Assembly (NCBI GenBank): GCA_030770545.1 | Contig: CM061106.1 | Span: 7,803,001-7,867,000 of the forward strand | DNA from: Macropodus opercularis | Lineage: Eukaryota > Chordata > Actinopteri > Anabantiformes > Osphronemidae | Direction: 5' to 3' | DNA: 64,000 nucleotides | Part shown: piece by piece, positions 11,132 to 21,499 of the stretch | How positions within the stretch are numbered: position 1 is the first letter of the stretch | How the letters are laid out: every line of letters starts with the position of its first letter | The notes under the pieces: generated by a model | The model's input: the letters and a program-made list of their open reading frames with translations, nothing else | Told to the model about the DNA's origin: nothing | Databases searched by the model: none | Made by a program: the position numbers and the translations under genes

Positions 11132-11300
11132 TACAGGAGGGGGCGTCATTGTCCAGGAGGGGGGGGCGTCATTGTCCAGGAGGGGGGCGTCATTGTCCAG
11201 GAGGGGGGGGCGTCATTGTCCGGGAGGGGGGCGTCATTGTCCAGGAGGGGGGCGTCATTGTCCAGGAGGGGGGAGCTTCATTGTCCAGGAGGGGGAGTAA
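11132..11300 (+). repeat. G-rich minisatellite, about 21-23 bp unit, 7 copies
   Basis: The unit is close to CAGGAGGGGGGCGTCATTGTC, varying mainly in the length of its G run (5 to 8). The repeated runs of five or more G could form G-quadruplexes on the plus strand. Confidence 0.9.
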
Positions 11301-11371
11301 AGAGGTAGGGAGCTTGATGTGGGGGGTCTATTTATAACTATTTACAATGAGGGAGAAAGAAGGTGGGTTGC

Positions 11372-11840
11372 TCCACATGGAGAGCTCAAAGTGAGGGAGG
11401 GGGAGGAGAAGGGGGTTGTTCCTTCTCCACCTCCCTCTCTCTCTCAATGTGAGGGAGGGAGAGAGGGAGGTGGAGAGCTCAAAGTGAGGGAGGGGGAGGA
11501 GAAGGGGGTTGTTCCTTCTCCACCTCCCTCTCTCTCTCAATGTCAAGGAGGGAGAGAGGGAGGTGGAGAGCTCAAAGTGAGGGAGGGGGAGGAGAAGGGG
11601 GTTGTTCCTTCTCCACCTCCCTCTCTCTCTCAATGTGAGGGAGGGAGAGAGGGAGGTGGAGAGCTCAAAGTGAGGGAGGGGGAGGAGAAGGGGTTGTTCC
11701 TTCTCCACCTCCCTCTCTCTCTATGTAAGGGAGGGAGAGAGGGAGGTGGAGAGCTCAAAGTGAGGGAGGGGGAAGAGAAGGAGGTTGTTCCTTCTCCACC
11801 TCCCTCTCTCCCTCCCTTACATAGAGAGAGAGGGAGGTGG
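11372..11840 (+). repeat. Minisatellite, about 93-bp unit, 5 copies
   Basis: Each unit starts GGAGAGCTCAAAGTGAGGG and contains GTTGTTCCTTCTCCACCTCC. Units begin near 11378, 11471, 11564, 11657 and 11748. The unit length is a multiple of three, which keeps long frames open on both strands. The resulting 312-codon ORF is therefore not evidence of a gene. Confidence 0.85.
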
Positions 11841-11929
11841 AGAGCACAAAGTGAGGGAGACAGAGGAGGAGGAGAGCTCAATGAGAAAGATGAGGAGATG
11901 AGGAGAGGAGGAGGAGGACGAGGAGGAGC

Positions 11930-12600
11930 ACACGCCCCCACCTCGCCCCCCACCCCTGACCTCTGCAGAGCCGTTGGCCCCCTCAGGGAGGCGGAGGCCC
12001 ACCTGGATGTTGCTTGTGTTGTTCGAGTTTTCCAATTGGTCACCGTGGCCCTGACCCCAGTCCCACTCGCTGGCCACCCCCAGATCACCGGGGGGATCAC
12101 AGGCCTCTTCCCGCGGGTCTTTCCTGGAATCCCTGACCTGGAAGGGATCCAGGAGGCATCCAAACCTGATGCCGAGCCGTCAGCAAACCCCAACTCTACC
12201 CTAACCCCAACGCTCCCCTCCACGTGGAGGAGCCGCGGCCTGTTCTTTTGGTCATGAATCAAAGGTCATGACCTTAGAGAGAAGGAACGTAGCTCGACGG
12301 GTGAACTGAGAGCTTTGCCCTTGGGCTCAGCCCCTCCTTCACCGTCCGTCAGTCTCGCGCTCGTTCTCTCGCTGGTGAACGAGACCAAAAGATGCTTAAC
12401 TCCTGCACTTGGAGCAGGAAGCGTCCTCTAACAACAACTAGCCGCCCGTTTCCGGTCGGGACGATGGCCTCAGATCTGGAGGAGCCCATTCTCACACCGC
12501 CGTTCCTCCTGAATCTGAGGTTCGACTATTGGCCGAACTCTCCTCCGCCTCAACCCTGACACAGACTTTCCCAGAAACGAGGGACTCGGAGGTGATGCAC
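11930..12600 (-). mobile_element. Non-LTR retrotransposon fragment, 3' end of the RT ORF
   Basis: The minus-strand sequence matches a very common fish LINE: GGCCATCGTCCCGACCGG near 12470, the AAGTGCAGGAGTTAAGCATC block near 12400, the ACCCGTCGAGCTACGTTCC block at 12282-12300, and the ATGCCTCCTGGATC motif near 12150. Reading frames are broken. I am not certain of the clade. A block at 11960-12060 recurs inverted at 14560-14660. Confidence 0.6.
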
Positions 12601-14015
12601 TGAAAAAGATGCTACTGTTGTGCAATACACTTGATGTGTGTTTCTACATTAGAGTGAGTGAAATGTTCAGTTTTTACTGTGCTTAAAAGTTCCCAGTGCT
12701 GTTCCTGGATGAAATGACACTGAACAGAAACAGGAGGAACTAAGTCAGTTCATTACAACTGGTATTTCTGCACTGCAGCGACCTGAGGGGCAGCGTTTGC
12801 TAAGCACTGTGATCATAGACTGCCAGAAAAAGGCAAACACTGTGTTTTTAATTATGGAGATGCACACAGTGATTGGAGTAAAGACACTATACAATAGATT
12901 TGTCTTAATCATACTGGGAAATGAAAAATGACTTGCTCCCAACTAAGCTTTACACTTTGGAGCAACCGTAAATGTTTTTGTCAAATGAAATCATGGGTTG
13001 TCATAAAGTGAAGTTACTGTTTATGACTTGTGTGGATGAGAAGTCAAACTATTGATCAGTACTTAACCAAAAAATGTAATTCAGTGACTCCACCCCTGAG
13101 CGTCTCTGTCCCGGCGTCTGTTTTCTGGAGGCCGACCAACAGTCCTCCTCCATGGCCTCTCCCGGAGGCGGTTCCCAACGACCGCCGGGTGGCGCTAAGC
13201 TGACGGCCCAGACCCCCTTTTCACTGTGGTGCCATACGAGCGTGGTTGCGCCCAGTGACGCAACCCAAAGGCCGAACCCTGACCTCCGTCTGAGGTTTTC
13301 AGGTGCCTCGTGGTGACATTTGATTTTTGAGTCAGGTGTGAACAGGTGTTCTGTAGCCCAGGCAGAATGTAAGGACTGCACTGCAGGTGGCCGGCCGCCG
13401 AAACAGCGAAGCTAATTCCTTTATCCAACTCAGTTCATTACCTCATTAACCAATGGAGCCCATTCACAACTACCAGGTCACGATTCTGCTTTTAATCATA
13501 CTTCCAGATATTTACATCTGAGTCTGATGCAGAACTTAGAAGAGAGCACGTTCTGTCAGAACCCACCCGTGTTTCATGTGAGTGAAAGTGCTGGAACATG
13601 TGACTGACAGGTTTGTTAGACCTTCAAACAATAAACATGTAAAGGGAGCAACTGCTAGAGGTTACGGTCAAACCTGGAAAAGCATCACAAGCAAACACAG
13701 CTAACGTTTGGTGAAGCCACAGGCTGAATGCAGTTACTGTATTAGTATTTATATGTGAACGATACGTGTTAATATTCTATTCACTTCAGTCTAGTGGATG
13801 TATTACTACGATACTGTAGTTAAAACACGTGTGGGTTTGAACAAAGGTGCTGTCTTCTACGTTGTGTGTCAGATCCAGATGTAAATACCAGAAAATAAAA
13901 GGAAATTTAGAAATTGGCAGGTGATTAATTAAACACCTGAATTTAGTAAAATGTAGATATGAATTTGGAAATTAGTCTTTGACCGCTCTGTTTGGTAACT
14001 CAGCCTACAAACACA
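12601..14015. other. Gene-free stretch
   Basis: A minus-strand frame of 110 codons (13381-13049) lies in moderately GC-rich sequence, but I recognise no domain. Nothing else is supportable. Confidence 0.35.
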
Positions 14016-14265
14016 ACCTACTAAAATAAACAACCTACTAAAATAACAACTTACGAAAATAAACAAGTCACTAAGATAAACAAGCAACTAAAATAAACAA
14101 CCTACTAAAATAACAACTTACTAAAATAAACAAGCCACTAATGTAAACAACTCATTAAAATAAAATTAAAAACTGCTAAAATAAACAACTTACTAAAATA
14201 AACAAGCCACTAAGATAAACAACCCACTGATATTAAACATAATAAATGCTAATAATAAACAAACA
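14016..14265 (+). repeat. AT-rich degenerate minisatellite
   Basis: The unit is about CTACTAAAATAAACAAC (17-18 bp), repeated roughly 13 times with substitutions and small deletions. Confidence 0.85.
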
Positions 14266-14559
14266 ACCTAACACTGATCAAACCTACAAGTACAAACATG
14301 GAAATTGACAAATCTCCACATTTCAGTACGAATGTACACGTCACCTTCAGTGACGCCCTAACGTGGCTTGAATAACAACTTGAACTACCTAAGTTTTCAC
14401 CTACAACTTCTACACTAACAACCAGACTCTTCTGGACCAAACCGTGCAGACCTACCAAACAGAGAGGTCCACGACACCCCTGGCCTCCACTCATGTAGGG
14501 TACAGTCAGTACAACTCACCCCAGGAACCTTGACACCTTTATGTTCACACCGTGACTCC

Positions 14560-14670
14560 CGTGGCTCGAACAACACAGGTAACATCCCGATGAACCGCCG
14601 CCTCCCTGAAGGGGTGGACGGCTCAGCAGAGGTCACTCACCTGGAGAGTGAAGTGGGTGCTGAGGCGGGA
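14560..14670 (+). repeat. Inverted copy of the 11960-12060 repeat block
   Basis: The motif order TCGAACAACACAGGTAACATC, GCCGCCTCCCTGAAGGGG, ACGGCTCAGCAGAGGTCA matches the reverse complement of 12060-11960. This is a dispersed repeat of unknown class. A (GGGA)n run follows at 14666-14690. Confidence 0.6.
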
Positions 14671-14819
14671 GGGAGGGAGGGAGGGAGGAAGGGGGCACTC
14701 ATCTTCAGCCGCTCACCCGCTTTAAGGGTGGCGGCTGCTGGAGCCTGTCCCAGCTGTCACTGGTTTCTGCTGGACGCTGTGCTGTGGCTTGAATAAAGCA
14801 CCTTTCTAACTTTCTATGT

Positions 14820-15065
14820 GGGCGAGCTGCAGGGTTTAGCCTGGACAGGTCGCCAGTCCATCACAGAACCACATACAGGCAGAGAGGAACAAACAGTCAC
14901 TCAGTTTAGAGTCTCCAGTTAACTGACTGCACGTCTTTGGACTGTGGGAGGAAACCGACACGAGGAGAACATGCAAACTCCTCACAGAAAAGCACCTGGG
15001 CCACCCGGGAATCCAACCCGGCTCCTTGTTGCTGTGAGGCAGCAGTGAGGCTCCTCAGTAGCAGC
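14820..15065 (+). repeat. Widespread fish interspersed repeat
   Basis: The phrases GACAGGTCGCCAGTCCATCAC, GTCTTTGGACTGTGGGAGGAA, AGAACATGCAAACTCC and GGAATCCAACCCGGCTCC belong to a high-copy vertebrate repeat found in many fish genomes. It does not encode a protein here. Confidence 0.7.
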
Positions 15066-15260
15066 CAGTCTAGAAACGTCACCACTGAACTTGAGTTCAG
15101 TCCATTCATTTAGGAGCAGCCTTATACCAGTTAAAGGTTTCTTCTATAAATGCACGAGGCAGACGCCTGACAACACGTTAGCGAGCACCTGATGACACCA
15201 AACTACCAAACACAGCAGCACAGTCACTCTGATGGAGGAAGCTGGGGGAGCAGGCTGGGC

Positions 15261-15735
15261 TGGGGGGCATGTGCCTGGTGTGACACAACGGCCTCACAGG
15301 TTATCGTGACTGTGCCTCCGGGTTTTAAGAATCGTACCCGTCACGGGCGAACCAGCCTTCCAAACCTGGAGGTCACTGAGTGGACTCATAGTCAGTCCAG
15401 TCAATCAAAATCCAGAGGAGCCGGGAATCGAACCGCCGACCCTACGATTGGTGGACGACTCCTGTCTCCTGAGGATTGTAAGTCCCGACTTGTCATGTTT
15501 TGGGGGCAAGTGCCTGGTGTGAAACAACGGCCTCACAGGTTATCGTGACTGTGCCTCCGGGTTTTAAGAATCTTACCCGTCACGGGCGAACCAGCCTTCC
15601 AAACCTGGAGGCCACTGAGTGGACTCATAGTCAGTCCAGTCAATCAAAATCCAGAGGAGCCGGGAATCGAACCGCCGACCCTACGATTGGTGGACGACTC
15701 CTGTCTCCTGAGGCTCGTAAGTCCTGACTTCAAAC
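15261..15735 (+). repeat. Tandem duplication, about 239-bp unit, two copies
   Basis: GTGCCTGGTGTGA recurs at 15271 and 15510, and the following roughly 220 bp are nearly identical, including GAATCGAACCGCCGACCC. That last motif, read in reverse, contains GGTTCGATTCC, a tRNA B-box-like sequence. No cloverleaf could be folded around it. Confidence 0.8.
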
Positions 15736-16975
15736 AATCGTGACTGTGCCTTAGGTCGTCCCGGGGTTTGAGGTGGGATCTTACCGTCATGGGCGAACCA
15801 GCCTTCCATGTTAACGCACCACTAGCGGCTAAGAGGCTGTTGTTGGATTCCCTCACACGTTCCTTTGCCCGTTCCTTTGAACACCACTTGGCACAGAGAC
15901 GATTGCGGCCCTACCCACCACCGTCTCCGTGTTGTCGTGTTTTGGGGGCATGTGCCTGGCGCGTCAGAGAAAACAGCCTCCCAGGTTATCGTGACTGTGC
16001 CTGCCTTAGGTCGTCCCGGGGTTTGAGGTGGGATCTTACCCGTCATGGGCGAACCAGCCTTCCAAACCCGGCCAGTAGCGGTGGTCACTGAGTCGACTTA
16101 CGGACGCAATACTTTTCTACTTTTACATTGTTAAATGGTACATGAGACCCTCTAGTCTTTTGTTCTCGCTACACTGCGTTAACGTGGACATTTCCCCAGT
16201 GTGGGATCAATACAGGTTAATGTTGTCTTTTCCTGTCTCGTAGCACTTTTAGACACATTCATTCACTGGGAACAGCTTTGAGTCCAGAGGAGCCGTGAAT
16301 CGAACCGCCGACCCTACGATTGGTGGACGACTCCTGTCTCCTGAGGCTCGTAAGTCCTGACTTCAAACAATCGTGACTGTGCCTTAGGTCGTCCCGGGGT
16401 TTGAGATGGGATCTTACCGTCATGGGCGAACCAGCCTTCCATGTTAACGCACCACTAGCGGCTAAGAGGCTGTTTTTGGATTCCCTCACACGTTCCTTTG
16501 CCCGTTCCTTTGAACACCACTTGGCACAGAGACGATTGCGGCCCTACCCACCACCGTCTCCGTGTTGTCGTGTTTTGGGGGCATGTGCCTGGCGCGTCAG
16601 AGAAAACAGCCTCCCAGGTTATCGTGACTGTGCCTGCCTTAGGTCGTCCCGGGGTTTGAGGTGGGATCTTACCCGTCATGGGCGAACCAGCCTTCCAAAC
16701 CCGGCCAGTAGCGGTGGTCACTGAGTCGACTTACGGACGCAATACTTTTCTACTTTTACATTGTTAAATGGTACATGAGACCCTCTAGTCTTTTGTTCTC
16801 GCTACACTGCGTTAACGTGGACATTTCCCCAGTGTGGGATCAATACAGGTTAATGTTGTCTTTTCCTGTCTCGTAGCACTTTTAGACACATTCATTCACT
16901 GGGAACAGCTTTGAGTCCAGAGGAGCCGTGAATCGAACCGCCGACCCTACGATTGGTGGCCGACTCCTGTCTCCT
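15653..16975 (+). repeat. Tandem duplication, 633-bp unit, about 2.1 copies
   Basis: Copy 1 spans about 15653-16285, copy 2 16286-16918, and a partial third 16919-16975. The copies differ at only a few bases (for example G/A at 15775 against 16408), so the event is recent. Identical 107- and 88-codon ORFs on both strands are by-products. The unit also carries a LINE-tail-like GTGTGGGATCAATACAGG. Confidence 0.9.
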
Positions 16976-17074
16976 CCAGTCCCAGTTGTGGTTCGTTGCG
17001 GCTGCTAACAGCAGCTTGGCGTCAAACACTCAGTGTGCGCTCATATAGCGCAGTTGTAGCTTGTTGGTACTAAC

Positions 17075-17160
17075 ACACACACACACATGCTCCTCCCACA
17101 CAGACACACACCCTCCTCGTCCTCCTTGACCTTAACACCACACACACACATGGTTGTCGT
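17075..17160 (+). repeat. (CA)n-rich simple repeat
   Basis: Interrupted CA tracts at 17080-17094, 17101-17112 and 17140-17152. Confidence 0.8.
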
Positions 17161-17261
17161 GTCACCGCTGGTCACGTTGTCGTCAGGTGGCTGCCACAAA
17201 CATTTACAATAGGAACCATTAGTGTCTTACTTTGACATTGAGTGGCCCAGGCTGTCAGGCT

Positions 17262-18260
17262 GCTCCTGTGCTCCTCCTCCTCCCTTTTTGGTTATTCTTT
17301 CCACTCTTTTTGTGCCTCCTCCTCCTCCTTTTTCTTTCTTTCTCCTCCTCCTCCCTCTCTCACCTTTTTTTCTTTCCTCTCCTCCTCCCTCCTCATCTCC
17401 TCCTCCTCCTCTCTCACCTTTTTTTTCTTTCCTCTCCTCCTCCCTCCTCATCTCCTCCTCCTCTCTCACCTTTTTTTTTCCTCTCCTCCTCCCTCCTCAT
17501 CTCCTCCTCCTCTCTCACCGTTTTTTTCTTTCCTCTCCTCCTCCTCCCTCCTCATCTCCTCCTCCTCTCTCACCTTTTCTTTCTTTCCTCTCCTCCTCCC
17601 TCCTCATCTCCTCCTCCTCCTCTCTCACCTTTTCTTTCTTTCCTCTCCTCCTCCCTCCCCTTCTCCTCCCCCTCCCTCTTCTTTCTTTCCTCTCACCCCA
17701 CCATGTACCCGCTAACACGCACAAATACTTTTTGACTTCTAATTTTTTGTGCTGCTATGGGTTTAGATATTCTTCTTTTTTTTAGTACCCACTCCCAGTC
17801 CAAATTTCTGTAGTTTTTTTCTTCCCACTTTCTTTGCCTTATTTTCTCCTTTTCCATCCAAATTCGTACACTTTTTTTAAATTTTGCTTCCTCCTCCTCT
17901 TTCTTTCTCTGTTCTTTTTCCCGTTTTTCCTCCCACTTTCTTTGCTTTATTTTCTCCTTTGCCATCCAAGTTTGTATACTTCTTTTAAATTTCGCTTCCT
18001 CCTCCTCTTTCTTTCTCTGTTCTTTTTCCTGTTTTTCCTCCCTCTTTTTTTGTTGACTCACCTCCTTCTTTCTTTTCTTTTCCTCCTTCCGAGCTGCCGC
18101 CTTCTCCTCCTCCTCCGCCGTCATTCTCCTACTCCACCTTCTGCTCCACCACTCTCTCCATCTAAACCACCTTCTCCCTTCCTCCTCATTCTCCTTCTCT
18201 TTCTCCTCCTCCTCCTCCTCCACTTCCTCCACCACGTCCAGTGTGTCCATCCACCTCCTT
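17262..18260 (+). repeat. 1-kb pyrimidine tract of CTCCTC/TTTCTTT units
   Basis: The plus strand is almost free of purines. 17340-17690 is an array of about 60-bp units (CTCATCTCCTCCTCCTCTCTCACC then TTTTTCTTTCC). From about 17820 to 18060 there is a roughly 107-bp repeat pair. Such mirror-like pyrimidine tracts can form triplex DNA. Because stop codons need purines in particular patterns, several 150-200-codon ORFs arise here by chance. Confidence 0.85.
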
Positions 18261-18379
18261 CTCCTCTTGGCTTCCGATCTCCAACTGGCTCTCCACATCT
18301 CTATATCTACTTTCTCCTCCGTCTCCACCAACTGCTCCATCGTCTTCCATTTCTCCATTCTGAGTTTTTTTGCTCTCAA
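17693..18379 (-). CDS. Possible Lys/Glu-rich coiled-coil ORF, unproven
   Basis: A 228-codon frame on the purine-rich strand starts with ATG at 18379. It is unusually rich in Lys, Glu, Arg and Trp. It contains two copies of a roughly 36-residue module: an RQRKWEEK-like start, then EKEQRKKEEEEAKF, then a TWM or IWM tripeptide. Between residues 45 and 70 there is an acidic run. The composition suggests a charged helix of the trichohyalin or CCDC type. Against it, the DNA is a low-complexity tract that keeps any frame open, and no splice or promoter signal was identified. I give it as a candidate only. Confidence 0.25.
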   Translation of the reverse strand: MRAKKLRMEKWKTMEQLVETEEKVDIEMWRASWRSEAKRRRRWMDTLDVVEEVEEEEEEKEKENEEEGRRWFRWREWWSRRWSRRMTAEEEEKAAARKEEKKRKKEVSQQKKREEKQEKEQRKKEEEEAKFKRSIQTWMAKEKIKQRKWEEKREKEQRKKEEEEAKFKKSVRIWMEKEKIRQRKWEEKNYRNLDWEWVLKKRRISKPIAAQKIRSQKVFVRVSGYMVG

Positions 18380-19499
18380 ATCTGTAATGACACAATACTA
18401 AAGTTAATTTTTTTAATAAAATATCAGTGACACATAAATAAAAACATTGTATTTTCAATTTCAAATCAAATAATCAGGATGAGCAACCAGAGCTTCACAT
18501 TGGATCCGTGTTTAATAACAGAAACACACTGATGCAGGCTTTTCTAGGTGGACGCAGACTGACGGCTGACATGTGCACAGAAGTTGAAAACCTCGCTGAG
18601 AGCGTTTCTCCTCAGTGTCACGCGTTGTTTGACCTGTGACCTAGTGTTCAATACGTCAGGCTGGAGAACAGAAGCGCCTTCCACTGCTCTGTAGTCAGTG
18701 TTAGTACAACATGCTGCTATTCTGTCAGAGATGTCGACGATCGTGTATTTGAACGGGTCGTTGTGCTGTAACGCGATGTTGACTCTGGGGATTTTAATGA
18801 ATCAAACCCTGGCTTTTCCCTTTTTAACTGGCTTGCTCCCACCTGCGGCCTAACGTTGTGCTGTTGTGGTTTCCTCTGGCGCAGGTGGACGTCATGTTCG
18901 CTGCTCAAACTCCAGTTCGTACCATTAACTTACAGTAACTGCTAAACCCAATTAATTCAGCTCTGGCTACGTCACAGGAACAGCAGCGTTGTGACGCTGC
19001 AGCCATTTAAGTGCTTTACTTTATATGAGTGTACTTGAACTTATCACATAGCATAATGATAAGGAACCATAACATTATTTATATACCAACACAGTCCCAC
19101 ACAAACAGATCATTGTTCAAGCTCATTATACTTGTGGAGACCAGAGGGAGGCCTGAACCTAACAAAGCGTCGCCATAGCAACGCTTCCTGTCTGCAGCCA
19201 GTGTTGTGGACTTGACTGCGTGACGTGTTCATTCTGCCGGAGAAACCGAGGCCGTGGACAACGATAGATTTACACAACTGTCAACTCTCAGGCCTCCCTT
19301 AAAACCTCTGACCCGTCCAGAACCAAATATGTCAACTTATTGCAGGTTAATGTCACTTTAAATGTTAACTTTAAACCTGAAAAACCAGCATCTATGACCT
19401 GGTTCCTCTCAGAGTCCGAGCTTTAGTCAAATCAAGTCACTGACTTGACAAAGCTACATAGATAAAGTAACTTAAGATCTTCCTAAACACAAATAGGTT
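18380..19499. other. Gene-free stretch
   Basis: No feature can be supported. A 63-codon minus-strand frame at 18908-18717 has a basic composition but no recognised domain. Confidence 0.4.
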
Positions 19500-19500
19500 G

Positions 19501-20760
19501 AACTGAACAGAAAATCTAAGTAAATGCAAATTTTTAGCAGAGCTTGAAAAAATCCTACCTCTGTCTGTGGATGTTTGTTGTGTCTAAGGTTTTTTAGAAT
19601 GTTTGCTGTCAACATACATGTTGCTATGGGCCAGGATTAACATGTGAGGCTGAATGGCCAGAGTCTGCACAGGCTGAAATGAACATGGTCAGAGCTGCAG
19701 AAGCTGCTTTAAATTGACACGTGGCCCAAATAAACCCCTGCAGGGACGTCTCCTCACTCTGCATTGTCCCATCAGCAGCTATCTGTTACAGATGCAGCGT
19801 CATTGGAATGGAAATATTTACAGATGTGTCCATTAAACATGTTTGAGTTGAAGGTAAATGCAGCTTCATTAAATGTTTCACTAAAAGCTTCATAGTAATA
19901 TTTTTCAGAGGCTTGATTCTATTACTGTGTCCTATGATATTTGACAATTCACATTTAACCAAATCAAGCAGTAATAAACATAATGATCCCTGTAAAACAC
20001 ACTGAAGCATCCAAAGCTGGTTTCAGTGAAGTAGATTCAATCTGATAAACCTCACTGACCTGAACTAAGCAGCTAAAGTAAATTAACATCTTCCTAAACA
20101 CAATTAGGTTGAACTGAACAGAAAATATAAGTAAATGCAAATTTTTAGCAGAGCTTGAAAAAATCCTACCTCTATCTGTGGCTGTTTGTTGAGTCTAAGG
20201 TTTTTTAGAATGTTTGCTGTCAACATACATGTTGCTATGGGCCAGGATTAACACGTGAGGCTGATTGGCCAGAGTCTGCACAGGCTGAAATGAACATGGT
20301 CAGAGCTGCAGAAGCTGCTTTAAATTGACACGTGGCCCAAATAAACCCCTGCAGGGACGTCTCCTCACTCTGCATCGTCCCATCAGCAGCTATCTGTTAC
20401 AGATGCAGCGTCATTGGAATGGAAATATTTACAGATGTGTCCATGAAACATGTTTGAGTTGAAGGTAAATGCAGCTTAATTAAATGTTTCACTAAAAACT
20501 TCAAAGTAATATTTTTCAGAGGCTTGATTCTATTACTGTGTCCTATGATATTTGACAATTCACATTTAACCAAATCAAGCAGTAATAAACATAATGATCC
20601 CTGTAAAACACACTGAAGCATCCAACGCAGATTCAATCTAATAAACCTCACTGACCAGAACTAAGCAGCTAAAGTAAATTAAGATCTTTCTAAACGCAAT
20701 TAGGTTGAACTGAACAGAAAATCAAAGTAAATGCACATTTTTAGCAGAGCGTCAAATAAT
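19501..20760 (+). repeat. Tandem array of about 600-bp units (three starts)
   Basis: The phrase GAACTGAACAGAAAAT begins units at 19501, 20111 and 20707. Units are about 95% alike and carry the conserved short minus-strand frame ending at 19786 and 20397. A fourth unit start is at 23333, after the LTR element. The units contain a conserved minus-strand splice-donor-like AGAG|GTAGGAT. Confidence 0.85.
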
Positions 20761-21499
20761 CCTACCTCTTTCTGTGGCTGTTTGTTGAGTCTAAGGTTTT
20801 TTAGAATGTTTGCTGTCAACATACATGTTGCTATGGTGCCAGGATTAACACGTGAGGCTGAATGGTCTTCTAAGGTCTGTGTGGCGTCTGCAGCCGTGTC
20901 CAAAGCTGCAGGTTGAGCATCACTGGCTGTGAGTAAACCTATTGGGCTGGTTCCTCCATCTGAGAAGCACAAGTCAATGCTTATTTGTGACTGGGAGGAT
21001 GTGCTGCTCTTTGATGGTAGCGCTTGTACAGCGGCCTGTTGAAACACGTGGCCCAGAAACGAGCATGAAATCACTTGTTTTTATGCTTTTCTGTCTTTGA
21101 CTATATTTTTTTCCAACGTTTCAATGGCCACTGGAACAACAAATAATGTCTAGCCCATTATCAAAGAGTCTGCTTTTTAATTTCTGTTGCTGTGTTTGGT
21201 TTCATGGCCCCACAGGTAAGATAAGATAAGATAATCCTTTATTGATCCCACATTTGGGAAATGTAATTATTACAGCAGCTCCCAGGGATTACAAAGCATA
21301 GGTGGTGCAACGGTGCCAAAAGATGACATGTGCAAAAATATACAAAGAGTCTGTTTTTTTACAGGTAGAAACGCCTGTAAACGGACTAAACTTCAGGTTC
21401 CAGTTGTTTAGATTTAGCCTCTAGATGGAGACAATCTTCAGTAATGAAGGAAAGGAAATGAAACAGTGGAGCAGGCAAAGCTCCAGGGTTCGTTACTAC
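20499..21499 (+). repeat. 1-kb segment duplicated at 23122-24121
   Basis: These about 1000 bp recur in direct orientation after the LTR element with a few substitutions. The segment ends with the GATAAGATAAGATAATCC and TTATTGATCCCACATTTGGG tail of a Rex1-like LINE (21217-21265), in minus orientation. Confidence 0.85.
20700..21074 (-). CDS. Recurring 124-codon frame of unknown function, copy 1
   Basis: This Ser/Ala-rich minus-strand frame is repeated almost unchanged at 23697-23323. Residues 20-60 include SSTSSQSQISIDLCFSDGGT, and about residues 88-105 read ILKNLRLNKQPQKE. The latter ends at a conserved donor-like GTAGGAT, so it may be one exon of a longer gene. The preceding purine-rich CAAAGACAG...AAACAAG could be an acceptor region. 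The shorter array units keep only the end of it. I do not recognise the family. Confidence 0.3.
   Translation of the reverse strand: MISCSFLGHVFQQAAVQALPSKSSTSSQSQISIDLCFSDGGTSPIGLLTASDAQPAALDTAADATQTLEDHSASRVNPGTIATCMLTANILKNLRLNKQPQKEVGLFDALLKMCIYFDFLFSST

Noticed and set aside
11132..11300. CRISPR-like regular repeat
   Set aside because: Units are contiguous with no unique spacers, and the DNA is from a vertebrate. It is a minisatellite.
11319..12257. 312-codon plus-strand ORF and 210- and 126-codon minus-strand ORFs
   Set aside because: They run through a 93-bp minisatellite whose unit length is a multiple of three, then into a LINE fragment. Open frames on both strands show that this is a composition effect.
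15410..15480. tRNA-like B-box (GGTTCGATTCC in reverse)
   Set aside because: No A-box, acceptor stem or anticodon arm could be placed around it. It is part of a repeat unit copied several times.
17222..17785. Overlapping 187-, 167- and 157-codon plus-strand ORFs
   Set aside because: All three frames are open because the tract is almost pure pyrimidine. The predicted proteins are poly-Ser/Leu/Pro/Phe without any domain.
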